Assembly: GCF_023101665.1 (NCBI RefSeq)
Contig: NZ_CP082161.1
Location: 3,410,001-3,474,000 of the forward strand
Length of the DNA stretch: 64,000 bases
DNA from: Bradyrhizobium sp. 195
Lineage (GTDB): Bacteria > Pseudomonadota > Alphaproteobacteria > Rhizobiales > Xanthobacteraceae
Reading direction: 5' to 3'
Position numbers and translations under genes: made by a program
In this document: in pieces, positions 1 through 8,817 of the stretch
How positions within the stretch are numbered: the first letter of the stretch is position 1
Layout of the letters: each line of letters begins with the position of its first letter
Notes under the pieces: generated by a model
The model's input: the letters and a program-made list of their open reading frames with translations, nothing else
Told to the model about the DNA's origin: nothing
The model's database searches: none

Positions 1-622
1 CCTCGCCAAATCAGCAGAAGATATCGAGGTGCGGGTCACGTCGCTGATAGACACCGTCCGCCTGCCGCGCGAGGCGCTGAACCGCAGGCCGCACGAATTC
101 TCCGGCGGCCAGCGCCAGCGCATCGGCATTGCGCGGGCGCTTGCGGCCGAGCCCGAACTGATCGTCTGCGACGAGGCGGTTTCGGCGCTCGACGTCTCGG
201 TCAAGGCACAGATCGTCAATCTGCTGCAGGACCTCCAGCGCGAGTTCGGCCTCGCGCTGCTGTTCATCAGTCATGATCTCGCGATCGTCGAGCACATGAC
301 CCACCGCGTCGCGGTGATGTATCTCGGCAAGATCGTCGAGGTCGCCCCGCGCCGCGAGATCTTTGCCGCACCAAGGCATCCCTACACCAGGGCGCTGCTC
401 TCCGCGGTGCCGCTGCCCGAGCCCGGCGCCCAGCGCAATCCCATCATCCTCAAGGGCGACGTGCCGAGCCCGATCAATCCGCCGAAGGGCTGCCGCTTCC
501 ACACCCGCTGTCCGCTTGTCTTCGACCGCTGCCGGGTCGAAGAACCGGTGCTGCGCGCGGCTGGAGCCGAGCAATGGGTGGCCTGTCACCTCGAAGACGG
601 CGCAGCACCGCCGAGCAACTGA
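1..622 (+). CDS. Oligopeptide/dipeptide ABC transporter ATP-binding protein, 3' part
   Basis: The 5' end lies outside the window; the frame is already open at base 2. The visible ~206 residues hold the second half of an ABC ATPase: signature [15 protein letters not shown], Walker B region [13 protein letters not shown], the H-loop histidine in LLFISHDL, and then the C-terminal oligopeptide/dipeptide extension with [12 protein letters not shown] and a four-cysteine-type motif (GCRFHTRCP, later VACH). That extension is typical of DppF/OppF proteins, which power peptide or nickel-peptide importers at the inner membrane. The rest of the transporter should lie upstream. The exact substrate cannot be told from this piece. 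Confidence 0.9.
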   Translation, partial: LAKSAEDIEVRVTSLIDTVRLPREALNRRPHEFSGGQRQRIGIARALAAEPELIVCDEAVSALDVSVKAQIVNLLQDLQREFGLALLFISHDLAIVEHMTHRVAVMYLGKIVEVAPRREIFAAPRHPYTRALLSAVPLPEPGAQRNPIILKGDVPSPINPPKGCRFHTRCPLVFDRCRVEEPVLRAAGAEQWVACHLEDGAAPPSN

Positions 623-710
623 GGGCGAGATTCCCGTCGGAAATTTCTCAGCAAGAACAATCCCGTTCTACTGTGCATGGGTTTGTTTTGCGTTTTTGAC
701 GTAGCGAGCC

Positions 711-998
711 TCAGCCTTGCCGGCGCAGGAAGCCGGTGATCGTGACTTCTTCCCAGATGTCGGCCGCGGCAAAGGGATCGGCGCGGTTGAAGGCCTCGAC
801 CTCGCCACGACCAGGCGCCTCGATCAGGAACAGGCTGCCGATCATCGTCTGGCCATCGTCGGACACCAGCGGCCCCGACATCACGATCTTGATGCCGAAG
901 CGCGAGGTGTCGCTCAGGAACGTCTTGTGGGCATCGTAATTGGCGAGCCGGGTCGGCAGCGCACCGGCGCGGTCGACGGCGTGAATGGCGAACAGCAT
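711..998 (-). CDS. YciI family protein
   Basis: A 95-residue protein with the YCII ferredoxin-like fold pattern: MLFAIHAVDR start, conserved histidine at residue 24 in the YDAHKTFL segment, GPLVSDDG, and a DPF turn before a final beta strand. Proteins of this family include the muconolactone/chloromuconolactone-type dehalogenase TfdX/TftG, so a lactone or isomer processing role in the aromatic pathway of this operon is plausible but inferred. It is the last gene of the minus-strand operon, 75 bases after the binding-protein gene, and a stem-loop sits between the two. Confidence 0.8.
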   Translation of the reverse strand: MLFAIHAVDRAGALPTRLANYDAHKTFLSDTSRFGIKIVMSGPLVSDDGQTMIGSLFLIEAPGRGEVEAFNRADPFAAADIWEEVTITGFLRRQG

Positions 999-1027
999 GG
1001 TGTCTCCGTTTCTTGGCTCAGTTGTTG

Positions 1028-1051
1028 GGACGGCCGCCGCGACGGCCGTCC
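1028..1051 (-). other. Intercistronic stem-loop after the binding-protein gene
   Basis: GGACGGCC and GGCCGTCC form a perfect 8-bp stem with an 8-base loop, placed between the stop of the ribose-type binding protein and the start of the YciI gene. There is no T-run after it in the direction of transcription, so an mRNA-stabilising or processing hairpin is more likely than a strong terminator. Confidence 0.5.
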
Positions 1052-1073
1052 GGGCTTGATATGATCGGTTTGT

Positions 1074-2048
1074 CTACTTGGCGCTGAGCTTGCTGGCATC
1101 CTCGAAGGTCGGGCAGGTCCGCTGCTCCAGCGGCACGTCGAACGGCTGGTAATTGTCCTTGGTGATGACGGTCGGCTTCAGCACGATCTCGTTGATGACG
1201 GGCTGGTTGCGCAAGGCGCGGATCGCCATCATGGTGCCGAGGCAGCCTTGCGCGAATCCGTTGTAGTCGCCGCTCGCGAGCAGCTTGCCTGATTTGATCG
1301 CGTCGATCGCTTCCTTGGTGCCGTTGATGCCGATCACCTGCGCCTTGCGGTTGGCGCCGTCGAGCGCCTCGATCGCCCCGACCGCCATGGCGTCGTTGGC
1401 AGCCAGCACGCCGTCGATCTGCGAGTTCGACTGCATCAGGTTCTCCATGACCTGGAGCGCCTGCAGCCGCTGGTAGTTGCCGGGCTGCGAGGCGAGCAGC
1501 TTGGCGCCCGGAGCCTCCTTCAGCGCGTCGTTGAAGCCGCGGACGCGGTCGACATTGGTCAGCGAGCCCTTGACGCCCTCGATGATGACGATGTTGCCCT
1601 TGCCGCCCAGCGTCTTGAGCAGGAAGCGCGCGGTCTCCAGGCCAAGGCTGTAATCGTCGGCGCCGACGAAGGACAGGAACTTGCCGCCCGCCGAGCGGTC
1701 GGTGATGTTGACGACCGGGATCTTGGCCTCGTTGATCTTCTCGACACCGGGCACCATCGCCTTGTAGTCGACCGGCGTGAACACGATCGCGCTCGGCTTC
1801 TTCACCACGACGTCCTCGATCTGGCTGAGTTGCTCGGGGATCGAGTCCGGCTTGGTCGGAATGTACTGCAGCGTCTTCGCGTTCAGCGTCTTCGCCATGT
1901 TGTCGGCGCCGACCCGCACCGTCTGGAAGAACGGGTTGGTCTGGTTCTTGGTGAAGACGGCGATGGTCTCGCCGTCGGCGCGCGCCCCTGTGGTGAACGC
2001 GGCCGCCATCAGCAGCGGCAGCGCCAGATAGCCCAGTGTCCGTTTCAT
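1074..2048 (-). CDS. Ribose-type sugar ABC transporter substrate-binding protein
   Basis: 324 residues from the chosen start MKRTLGYLALP; a start 18 bases earlier is possible but would put a charged stretch before the signal peptide. A signal peptide (hydrophobic core, cleavage near ARA-DG) is followed by the RbsB-like periplasmic binding fold: FTKNQTNPFFQ, NITDRSAGG, VRGFNDAL, and LAANDAMAVGAIEAL, the last matching the conserved hinge/ligand region of the family. It should deliver a sugar, polyol or small cyclic ligand to the permeases encoded just before it. It is the ninth gene of the ring-cleavage operon, which suggests its ligand is the precursor of the aromatic intermediate, but the ligand is unknown. 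Confidence 0.88.
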   Translation of the reverse strand: MKRTLGYLALPLLMAAAFTTGARADGETIAVFTKNQTNPFFQTVRVGADNMAKTLNAKTLQYIPTKPDSIPEQLSQIEDVVVKKPSAIVFTPVDYKAMVPGVEKINEAKIPVVNITDRSAGGKFLSFVGADDYSLGLETARFLLKTLGGKGNIVIIEGVKGSLTNVDRVRGFNDALKEAPGAKLLASQPGNYQRLQALQVMENLMQSNSQIDGVLAANDAMAVGAIEALDGANRKAQVIGINGTKEAIDAIKSGKLLASGDYNGFAQGCLGTMMAIRALRNQPVINEIVLKPTVITKDNYQPFDVPLEQRTCPTFEDASKLSAK

Positions 2049-2090
2049 GTTGCCTCCATCCCTCATTTTGCTTGTTTGGAACTCTAGAAC

Positions 2091-3067
2091 TCATTGCGCG
2101 CGGCGGCGCGTCTTCATGTCGAGCCAGACCGCGAGAATGACGATGATGCCGGTGACGAGTGGCTGCCAGTTGGCACTGACCGAGAGCAGGTTCATGCCAT
2201 TCAGCACCAGCGTCAGGATCAGCGCGCCGATGAAGGTGCCGAACACGGTGCCGACGCCGCCGAACAGCGAGGTGCCGCCGATCAGCACGGCCGCGATCGC
2301 GGGCAGCGTCAGGCTTTCGCCGATGTCGGCCTCCGCCGAATTGAGCCGCGACAGGAAGATGATCGAGGCAAGCCCCGCCATGGTGCCTGATACCGCGTAG
2401 ACCAGCAGCAGGCGCCGCGCGACCGCAATGCCGGAGAGCCGCGCCGCGACCGGATTGGCCCCGATCGCATAGATCTCCTGGCCCCAGATCGTACGCTGTG
2501 CGAAGAATGTCCCGATCCCGAGGAACACCAGCAGCAGATAGACCGGGATCGGCAGGCCGAACAGATAGCCGCTGCCGATCTGGCGGAAGCCCGCGGGGAA
2601 GCCGTGCAGGGTCTCGCCCGCATGTACCAATAGGTGAGGCCGTTCAGCACCCAGAGCATGCCGTAGGTCGCGATGAAGGAGGGGATGCGCAGCGCGGTGA
2701 CCATGATGCCGTTGAGCAGGCCAACGATGCCGCCGCAAGCAAGTCCGGTGAGGATGCCGAGTGCCGGCGAGCCGGTCTTGTGGATCACGGTGCCGGCGAT
2801 GCAGGCCGAAAGCGCGACATTGGCGCCGACTGAGAGATCGAGGCCGGCGGTCAGGACCACTAGCGTCAGACCGGAGGCGATGAAGAAGGTCAGGCTCGCC
2901 TGCCGCAGCACGTTGAGGATGTTGCCGAGGCTCAGGAAGGAATCGCTGAGCACGGCGAGCACCGCGCAGATCAGAAACGCCGCGAGCAGGCGATAGAACA
3001 CCTGGATCGCATCCTGCGACAGGAAGGAGCGATGCGGCGCGATGGCGTCCTTGGTGATGTCGGTCAT
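2091..3067 (-). pseudogene. Ribose-type ABC permease with a frameshift
   Basis: Reading from 3067, the frame gives a normal RbsC-like permease (about eight membrane helices, the LTAGLDLSVGA motif) up to GLTYWYM, then falls into a nonsense arginine/serine-rich frame. The permease continues in another frame with AGETLHGFPAGFRQIGSG and runs to the stop at 2091, including GGTSLFGGVGTVFGTFIGAL. The break lies at about 2617-2623. Loss of one G after the ATG (ATG-GCG-GGC restored) would make a 325-residue protein of normal length. The rest of the gene is undamaged, so this is either a recent mutation or a sequencing error. If real, this importer lacks one of its two permease subunits. Confidence 0.8.
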
Positions 3068-4014
3068 GCGCGGCTCCTGAGGCCGTCGAGGAACAGGGCG
3101 ACGATGACGAGCACGCCGACGCTTGCGACCTGCACCGAGGACGGCAGCGAGATCAGGTTCAGCCCGTTGCGCAGCACGCCGACAGAGAGGACACCGAGCA
3201 GCGTGCCGAGCAGCCAGCCATTGCCGCGCTCGAACGAGGTGCCGCCGACGGCCACGGCCGCGATGGCGTCGAATTCGAGCCCGAGGCCGGCAGTGGGGTG
3301 GCCGGAATTCATCCGGGCGGTCATCAACAGGCCGGCGATGCCGGCCATGGCGCCGCCGATCGCATAGACCGCGATCAGCAGCTTGTTCGGCGAGAGACCG
3401 GCATAGCGCAGCGCCTCGCGATTGCCACCGAGGGCAAAGATGTAGGTGCCGAAGCGGGTGTGATAGAGCAAACCGTGGAACGCCGCATAGGTCACGAGCG
3501 CCATCACGATCGGCACGGGCACACCGAGAAGCGTCGCCGAATAGATGTCGCGCACGCTGTGGGGGATACCGACCACGCTCTGGCCGTCGCTGACGATCAG
3601 CGACAGGCCCTGCGCCATGCCGAGCGTGCCCAGCGTCGCAACGAAGGGCGGAATGCCCAGGATGGCGACCAGCCAGCCGTTGGCGACGCCGAAGGCAGTG
3701 CCAACCAGCAGGCCGGCGCCGAGGCCCAGCAGCATCGATTTGGTCGCGAGCGACACGATGGCGACGCAGAGCGAGGTCAGCGTCAGCACCGCCCCCATCG
3801 ACAGGTCCAGCCCTTCGGTCATGATGATCAGCGTCATCGGCAACGCGAGCATGGTCAGGATGGTCGACTGCACCAGCACGTTGGAGAGATTGGCGACCGA
3901 CAGGAAGCCGGGCGCGATCGCGCTGAACAGCGCGATCAGGAGCACCAGCACGATGGCAACGCCGGGAATACGTTGCAGCGGGTTGGGCTGTGAGACGACC
4001 GCGGCTTCACGCAT
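3064..4014 (-). CDS. Ribose-type ABC transporter permease
   Basis: 316 residues, highly hydrophobic with 8-10 predicted membrane segments and the BPD_transp_2 signature regions EGLDLSMGAVLTL near residue 70 and GGTSFERGNGWLLGTLLGVL near the C-terminus. It is one of two permeases of this importer. Its stop overlaps the start of the next permease by four bases, and its own start overlaps the ATPase stop by eight, so the three are translationally coupled. The two different permeases suggest a heterodimeric channel, but the partner is frameshifted here. Confidence 0.9.
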   Translation of the reverse strand: MREAAVVSQPNPLQRIPGVAIVLVLLIALFSAIAPGFLSVANLSNVLVQSTILTMLALPMTLIIMTEGLDLSMGAVLTLTSLCVAIVSLATKSMLLGLGAGLLVGTAFGVANGWLVAILGIPPFVATLGTLGMAQGLSLIVSDGQSVVGIPHSVRDIYSATLLGVPVPIVMALVTYAAFHGLLYHTRFGTYIFALGGNREALRYAGLSPNKLLIAVYAIGGAMAGIAGLLMTARMNSGHPTAGLGLEFDAIAAVAVGGTSFERGNGWLLGTLLGVLSVGVLRNGLNLISLPSSVQVASVGVLVIVALFLDGLRSRA

Positions 4015-5530
4015 GATGCATCCCCAGTCGCACGATGTTCTCCTCGGTCAGTTCGTTGCGCGTCAGGTGCCCGGCGATGCGCCCTTCGCGCATCACATAG
4101 GCGCGGTCGCAGACGTGGCAGATCTCGATCTGCTCGGACGAGATCATCAGCGCCGCGGCGCCCTCCGCGACCAGGTGGTCGATCAGGGCAAAAATCTCGG
4201 ACTTGGCGCCGATGTCGATGCCGCGCGTTGGCTCGTCGAAGATGAAGAGCTTTGAGCCGGCCGCCAGCCATTTCCCGATCACGACCTTCTGCTGGTTGCC
4301 GCCCGAGAGCAGGCCGACGGTCTGCCGAGCGCTCGGGGTTGCAATGCGCAGCTGCCGGATCAGGCCGTCGGCGGTGCGCTGTGCGCTACGCTGGTCGAAG
4401 AGACCGCTCGGGAACAGCTTCCGCAGCGCCGACACCACGAGGTTGTCGCTCACAGACCGCAGCAGCGCGAGGCCCTCGCTCTTGCGACTTTCCGGGATCA
4501 GCGCGATGCCGCGGCGGGCGGCAAGGTCAGGCTCGCCGGAAATGGTCTTGCCGTCGAAGATGATCTCGCCCGATGTGATGGGATCGGCGCCGAAGATGGC
4601 GCGCGCGACCTCGCTGCGGCCCGAGCCAACCAGGCCGCACAGGCCGACGATCTCGCCCCGGCGCACCTCGATGTTGATGTCGGAGATACCGGTCGAGGAG
4701 GTCAGGCCCTTGACCTCCAGCAGCACCTCGCCCGGCTTGTCGGCGAAGTTGCGCGGATAGGTCATGTCGACGTTGCGGCCGACCATCATGCGCACGAGCT
4801 GGTCCGGCGTGACGTCGGCGGGCCGGACGCCGTCAATGCGGCGGCCGTCGCGCAGCACGGTGATGCGATCACCGAGTGCGAACACCTCGGCCATGCGGTG
4901 TGAGATGTAGACGATCGAGACGCCGTCAGCTTTCAGTCGCGCGATCAGCTCGAATAGCAACTCGGTCTCCCGATCGGATAACGCGGCGGTCGGCTCGTCC
5001 ATGACAAGGATGCGCGCGTTCTGGCTGATCGCCTTCGCGATCTCGACCATCTGCTGCTGCGCGACTCCGAGCTTGTCCACGGTGGTCGAAGGATCGATGT
5101 CGAAGCCGATCGTGCCGAGCACGCGCTTCGCATCGGCCAGGATCTTGCGGCGGTCGATGGTGCCGGGGATGCGTCCCCCAGGCTCGCGGCCGAGGAAAAT
5201 GTTCTGGGCGATATCGAGATAGGGGACCAGCGAGAATTCCTGGAAGATCACGGCAATGCCGAGCTTCTGCGCATCGGCAGTCGAGGAGATCGCGACCTTG
5301 TCACCCTTGTAGTAGAACTCGCCGGCATCGGCGCTGTAGGCGCCGCACAGCACCTTCATCAGGCTCGACTTGCCGGCGCCGTTCTCGCCCAGCAACATAT
5401 GGACCTCGCCGGGGTAGACGGCAAAGGACACGTCGTCCAGCGCCTTGACGCCGGGAAATTCCTTGCTGATGCCGCGCAGCTCGAGCAGCGGCGTGGGCGA
5501 GGTGACCTCGATGGGGAGCGCGTCGCTCAT
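4007..5530 (-). CDS. Ribose-type ABC transporter ATP-binding protein (duplicated ABC domains)
   Basis: 507 residues from MSDALPIEV; a start 33 bases upstream would overlap the end of the FAD oxidase gene and adds a non-conserved tail. There are two ABC domains in tandem as in RbsA. The first has Walker [10 protein letters not shown], a degenerate signature GVAQQQMVEIAKAI, and Walker B ILVMDEPTAALS. The second has a poor Walker A (LVGSGRSEVAR), signature [15 protein letters not shown], and LFIFDEPTRGID. It energises uptake by the two permeases downstream. Its start lies 11 bases after the stop of the FAD oxidase. Confidence 0.92.
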   Translation of the reverse strand: MSDALPIEVTSPTPLLELRGISKEFPGVKALDDVSFAVYPGEVHMLLGENGAGKSSLMKVLCGAYSADAGEFYYKGDKVAISSTADAQKLGIAVIFQEFSLVPYLDIAQNIFLGREPGGRIPGTIDRRKILADAKRVLGTIGFDIDPSTTVDKLGVAQQQMVEIAKAISQNARILVMDEPTAALSDRETELLFELIARLKADGVSIVYISHRMAEVFALGDRITVLRDGRRIDGVRPADVTPDQLVRMMVGRNVDMTYPRNFADKPGEVLLEVKGLTSSTGISDINIEVRRGEIVGLCGLVGSGRSEVARAIFGADPITSGEIIFDGKTISGEPDLAARRGIALIPESRKSEGLALLRSVSDNLVVSALRKLFPSGLFDQRSAQRTADGLIRQLRIATPSARQTVGLLSGGNQQKVVIGKWLAAGSKLFIFDEPTRGIDIGAKSEIFALIDHLVAEGAAALMISSEQIEICHVCDRAYVMREGRIAGHLTRNELTEENIVRLGMHHA

Positions 5531-5540
5531 GCCATGTCGC

Positions 5541-6935
5541 TCATGTCTTGGCTCCGCTCGCAAAGATCTTTCCGGGATTCATCAGACCATTCGGATCGAG
5601 CGCAGTCTTGATCGACCGCATCACATCGACGGCCTCGCCGAGTTCATCGGTGAGATAATCGATCTTGCCGAGCCCGATGCCGTGCTCGCCGGTGCAGGTG
5701 CCGTCCATGGCGATAGCGCGGGCGACCATGCGGGCCTGCAGCGCCTTGGCGCCGTCGGCCTCCTCCGGCATTGCCGGGTCGATCAGGATCAGCATGTGGA
5801 AATTGCCGTCGCCGACATGGCCGACGATGGGCGCGACAAAGCCGTGCTCGTCGGCATCGCGTCGCGTCTCGGTGAGGCACTCCGCCAGCCGCGAGATCGG
5901 CACGCAGACATCGGTGATCACGGCGCGTGCGCCGGGCCGCAGGCCGAGGCCGGCATAGAGGGTGTTGTCGCGGGCGTGCCACAGCCGGCTGCGGTCTTCC
6001 GCTGCCTTGGCCCAGGCAAAGCCATGGCCGCCGTGGTCGGCGGCAATCGCCTGCGCCGCCTCGGCCTGTTCGGCGACGGAGGTTTCGGACCCATGGAATT
6101 CAAAGAACAGGGTGGGCGCCTCGCGATAGCCGAGTTTCGCGTAGGCGTTGATGCCGCGTATCATGACCTCGTCGAGCAGCTCGATGCGCGCCACGGGGAT
6201 CGCGGACTGGATCACGGAGATCGCGGTATCGACGGCGTCGTGCAGCGTGTCAAAGCTGCAGACGGCGGCAGAGATCGCTTGCGGGACGGGATGCACCTTC
6301 AGCGTAATCTCGGTGATGACGCCCAGCGTGCCTTCCGCGCCCACGAACATGCGTGTCAAATCGTAGCCGGCCGCCGACTTGCGCGCGCGCCGGGCGGTGC
6401 GGATCACGCGGCCATCGGCCAGCACGACCTCGAGCGCCATGACGTTGTCCTTCATGGTGCCGTAGCGCACGGCCATGGTGCCGGAGGCGCGGGTGGAGGT
6501 CATGCCGCCGATCGAGGCATCCGCGCCGGGGTCGATCGGGAAGAACAGGCCTGTGTTGCGCAGCTCCGCATTAAGCTGCTTGCGCGTGATGCCGGGCTGC
6601 ACCACGACATCCATGTCGCTGTCGTGCACGGCCAGCACCTTGTTCATGCGCGCGAAGTCGAAGCAGACGCCGCCGGCGACAGACGCCGCGTTACCTTCGA
6701 GCGAGGTGCCGGCGCCGAACGGGACGATCGGCATGCCCGCGCCAGCGCACAGCTTGACGATCTCGGCGACCTCCTGCGTCGTTTCGGGAAAGACGACGAT
6801 GTCGGGCGGCAAATTGCGGTAATGCGACTCGCTCTGCCCGTGCTGATCGAGCACGCCGCGCGCGACGCTCGCGCGCGGGCCGATCATGCCTGTGAGGCGA
6901 TCGGCCAATGCTGCCGTGCTGACCCGCGGTCCCAT
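5541..6935 (-). CDS. FAD-linked oxidase, GlcD / D-lactate dehydrogenase family
   Basis: 464 residues from MGPRVSTAALAD; an upstream start at 6989 adds a basic tail unlike the family. The PCMH-type FAD-binding domain shows PFGAGTSLEGNAASVAGG near residue 85 and TSTRASGTMAVRYGTMKDNV; the C-terminal cap ends in the GEHGIGLGKIDYL motif of the GlcD/DLD group. These enzymes oxidise 2-hydroxyacids to 2-oxoacids. In this operon, between ring-cleavage genes and an importer, a 2-hydroxyacid side product or a hydroxylated aromatic could be the substrate; that is inference. Confidence 0.88.
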   Translation of the reverse strand: MGPRVSTAALADRLTGMIGPRASVARGVLDQHGQSESHYRNLPPDIVVFPETTQEVAEIVKLCAGAGMPIVPFGAGTSLEGNAASVAGGVCFDFARMNKVLAVHDSDMDVVVQPGITRKQLNAELRNTGLFFPIDPGADASIGGMTSTRASGTMAVRYGTMKDNVMALEVVLADGRVIRTARRARKSAAGYDLTRMFVGAEGTLGVITEITLKVHPVPQAISAAVCSFDTLHDAVDTAISVIQSAIPVARIELLDEVMIRGINAYAKLGYREAPTLFFEFHGSETSVAEQAEAAQAIAADHGGHGFAWAKAAEDRSRLWHARDNTLYAGLGLRPGARAVITDVCVPISRLAECLTETRRDADEHGFVAPIVGHVGDGNFHMLILIDPAMPEEADGAKALQARMVARAIAMDGTCTGEHGIGLGKIDYLTDELGEAVDVMRSIKTALDPNGLMNPGKIFASGAKT

Positions 6936-6993
6936 CCTCAGCTCCCGTCTGCTCCCTGTTGCCGGACTCTTGTTGGTCCGTCGCCGCATAAGT

Positions 6994-7878
6994 CTAAGCG
7001 GCTCTTGCGTTGCTCGCGACCTGCTTCAGGCCGAAATCGTAATTGAGGTGGAAATAGTCGCGCTCCACCATGCGACCATCCGGCGCACGGCCGGCGGGCT
7101 GGTGGACGAACTCCCGGATCAGGCTGTCCTTGACGCCGAACACCACGTCGCTGTCGAGATACTGGTCGCCGGCGATGAACACATGGGTCACGAGCTGTTC
7201 GAAGCCGGGCGCCGAGATCATGAAATGCACATGCGCCGGGCGCCAGGGATGACGGCCCTGCGCCTCCAGCATCTGGCCGACCGGGCCGTCATGCGGGACG
7301 GGGTAGGCGGCCGGCTTGATCGACCAGAAATGGAATCTGCCGCTCGCGTCAGTGTGGAAGCGCGCGCGCATCGCGAGATCGCCGATGGCGTCGAGTTGCT
7401 GCACATCGTAATAGCCGTCATCGTCGGAATGCCAGACGTCCACGACGGCGCCCACGAGCGGCTTTCCGTCCACGGTGGAAACCGAGCCGGTAACCAGCAT
7501 CGGATCGCCCTCCATCGGGCCGGAGATGTCGGCACCGCTGTCCTTTTCCGGCGCGGCCTGGACGAAGAACGGGCCGAGCACCGTGGTCTCGGTTGCACCC
7601 GCCGGCACTGGGTGGTTGATCGCATCGACCAGCATGGAGACGCCGAGCGTATCGGACAGCAGGATGAATTCCTGGCGCTTGTCGTCGCACATGTGCCCGG
7701 TGCGGGTCAGGAAATCGATGCCGTATTCCCATTCCTTCTGCGTCGGACGCACCTCGCGGACGAAGGCGTGCAGGTGGCGCACCAGAGCCTCGCTAATCTC
7801 TTTGATGCGCGGATCGGTCGCGTCCTTGATTCGCTCCAGCACCGCTTCGGTGATCGTGTTCTCGTTGAAATTGCGCAT
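6994..7878 (-). CDS. Intradiol ring-cleavage dioxygenase, probably hydroxyquinol 1,2-dioxygenase
   Basis: 294 residues. The N-terminal helical dimer domain (about 1-100) precedes the beta-sandwich catalytic domain. The non-haem Fe(III) ligands are visible with the family spacing: Tyr156 in SDDDGYYDVQ, Tyr192 in KPAAYPVPHDGP, His216 and His218 in RPAHVHFM. The length, the DTLGVSMLVDAINHP segment, and a maleylacetate reductase in the same operon favour hydroxyquinol (benzene-1,2,4-triol) over catechol as the substrate. The product would be maleylacetate, which the reductase takes to 3-oxoadipate. Confidence 0.9.
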   Translation of the reverse strand: MRNFNENTITEAVLERIKDATDPRIKEISEALVRHLHAFVREVRPTQKEWEYGIDFLTRTGHMCDDKRQEFILLSDTLGVSMLVDAINHPVPAGATETTVLGPFFVQAAPEKDSGADISGPMEGDPMLVTGSVSTVDGKPLVGAVVDVWHSDDDGYYDVQQLDAIGDLAMRARFHTDASGRFHFWSIKPAAYPVPHDGPVGQMLEAQGRHPWRPAHVHFMISAPGFEQLVTHVFIAGDQYLDSDVVFGVKDSLIREFVHQPAGRAPDGRMVERDYFHLNYDFGLKQVASNARAA

Positions 7879-7893
7879 ATGTGTTTCCGCCGA

Positions 7894-8796
7894 TCAGAGT
7901 TTGGGCTCGCCGAGGCCGGATAGCCGTTCGAGGTGCTTGACCGTCGCGATGAAGTCGGTGTCGCCATCGCCTTGTGCGACCAGCGAGCCATAGGTCTCGC
8001 GCACCTGCGCTGCGAGCTGCAGCGGCACGCCGACAGCGTGGCCGGCGCCGAGGATGAGGTCGAGATCCTTGGCCATCTGCTTGCAGGAGAAGGTGGACTC
8101 GAAATCGCGGCTGCGCAGCGGTGCGGTCTTGTACTTCACCATCGGCGAAGCCACTGCGCTGTCGTCGAGCACCTTCAAGATGTCCTGCCAGGCGATGCCG
8201 CCCTTGCGCGCCAGTGCCAGGCTCTCGGCCATCATCGCCGCCGACACGGCGATCATCAGATTGACCGAGAGCTTTGCGTAGCGCGCTTCCTCGGCCGGCC
8301 CGAGATAGGTCTGCGCGCGGGTGAAGGCGGCGAACAGCGGCTTTGCGTTCTCGAAGGCGTCCTTCGGCCCCGAGACGAAGCAGGTCAGCGCGCCCGTATG
8401 AACGATGCTGGCATTGCCGGAGACCGGCGCACGAAGATAAGCGATGCCGTGTGCCTGCGCGGCGGTCGCAACTTCGTTGGAAGCGTCAACGCTCACGGTG
8501 CTGGTCTCGATCAAGATCGCTCCAGGCGCCATCGCGGCGATGAGGCCGGCGGGGCCGAGCAGCGCGCCGCACAGGGCCGTGTCATCGGGCAGGGACGTGA
8601 TGACGGCGGACTTGCCCTTCACGGCCTCGGCCGGCGATGCCGCAATCGAAATGCCCTGTGCGCGAGCCTCATCGAGCCGCGCCGTGCTCTGATCGAATGC
8701 GGTAACGGTGTAGCCGGCCTTGGCGACGAGCACCGACATCGGCAGACCCATCTTGCCGATCCCGATGAAAGCGATGTTTTTCGAAGTATCTGTCAT
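7894..8796 (-). CDS. NAD(P)-dependent beta-hydroxyacid dehydrogenase (3-hydroxyisobutyrate dehydrogenase family)
   Basis: 300 residues. N-terminal Rossmann motif GIGKMGLPMSVLVAKAG (residues 11-27), a substrate-binding GNASIVHTGALTCFVSG segment near 125, and the catalytic lysine in the ARYAKLSVNLMIA helix near residue 170. The family oxidises or reduces short beta-hydroxyacids and semialdehydes. The gene is the fourth from the start of the ring-cleavage operon, 15 bases before the dioxygenase. Its true substrate here is not known. Confidence 0.88.
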   Translation of the reverse strand: MTDTSKNIAFIGIGKMGLPMSVLVAKAGYTVTAFDQSTARLDEARAQGISIAASPAEAVKGKSAVITSLPDDTALCGALLGPAGLIAAMAPGAILIETSTVSVDASNEVATAAQAHGIAYLRAPVSGNASIVHTGALTCFVSGPKDAFENAKPLFAAFTRAQTYLGPAEEARYAKLSVNLMIAVSAAMMAESLALARKGGIAWQDILKVLDDSAVASPMVKYKTAPLRSRDFESTFSCKQMAKDLDLILGAGHAVGVPLQLAAQVRETYGSLVAQGDGDTDFIATVKHLERLSGLGEPKL

Positions 8797-8817
8797 TGTT
8801 GTTGTCCGTTGGCGCCT

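Noticed and set aside
5445..7046. 533-residue open frame on the plus strand opposite the FAD oxidase gene
   Set aside because: Low-complexity Gly/Asp/His composition and no family features; it is an antisense shadow.
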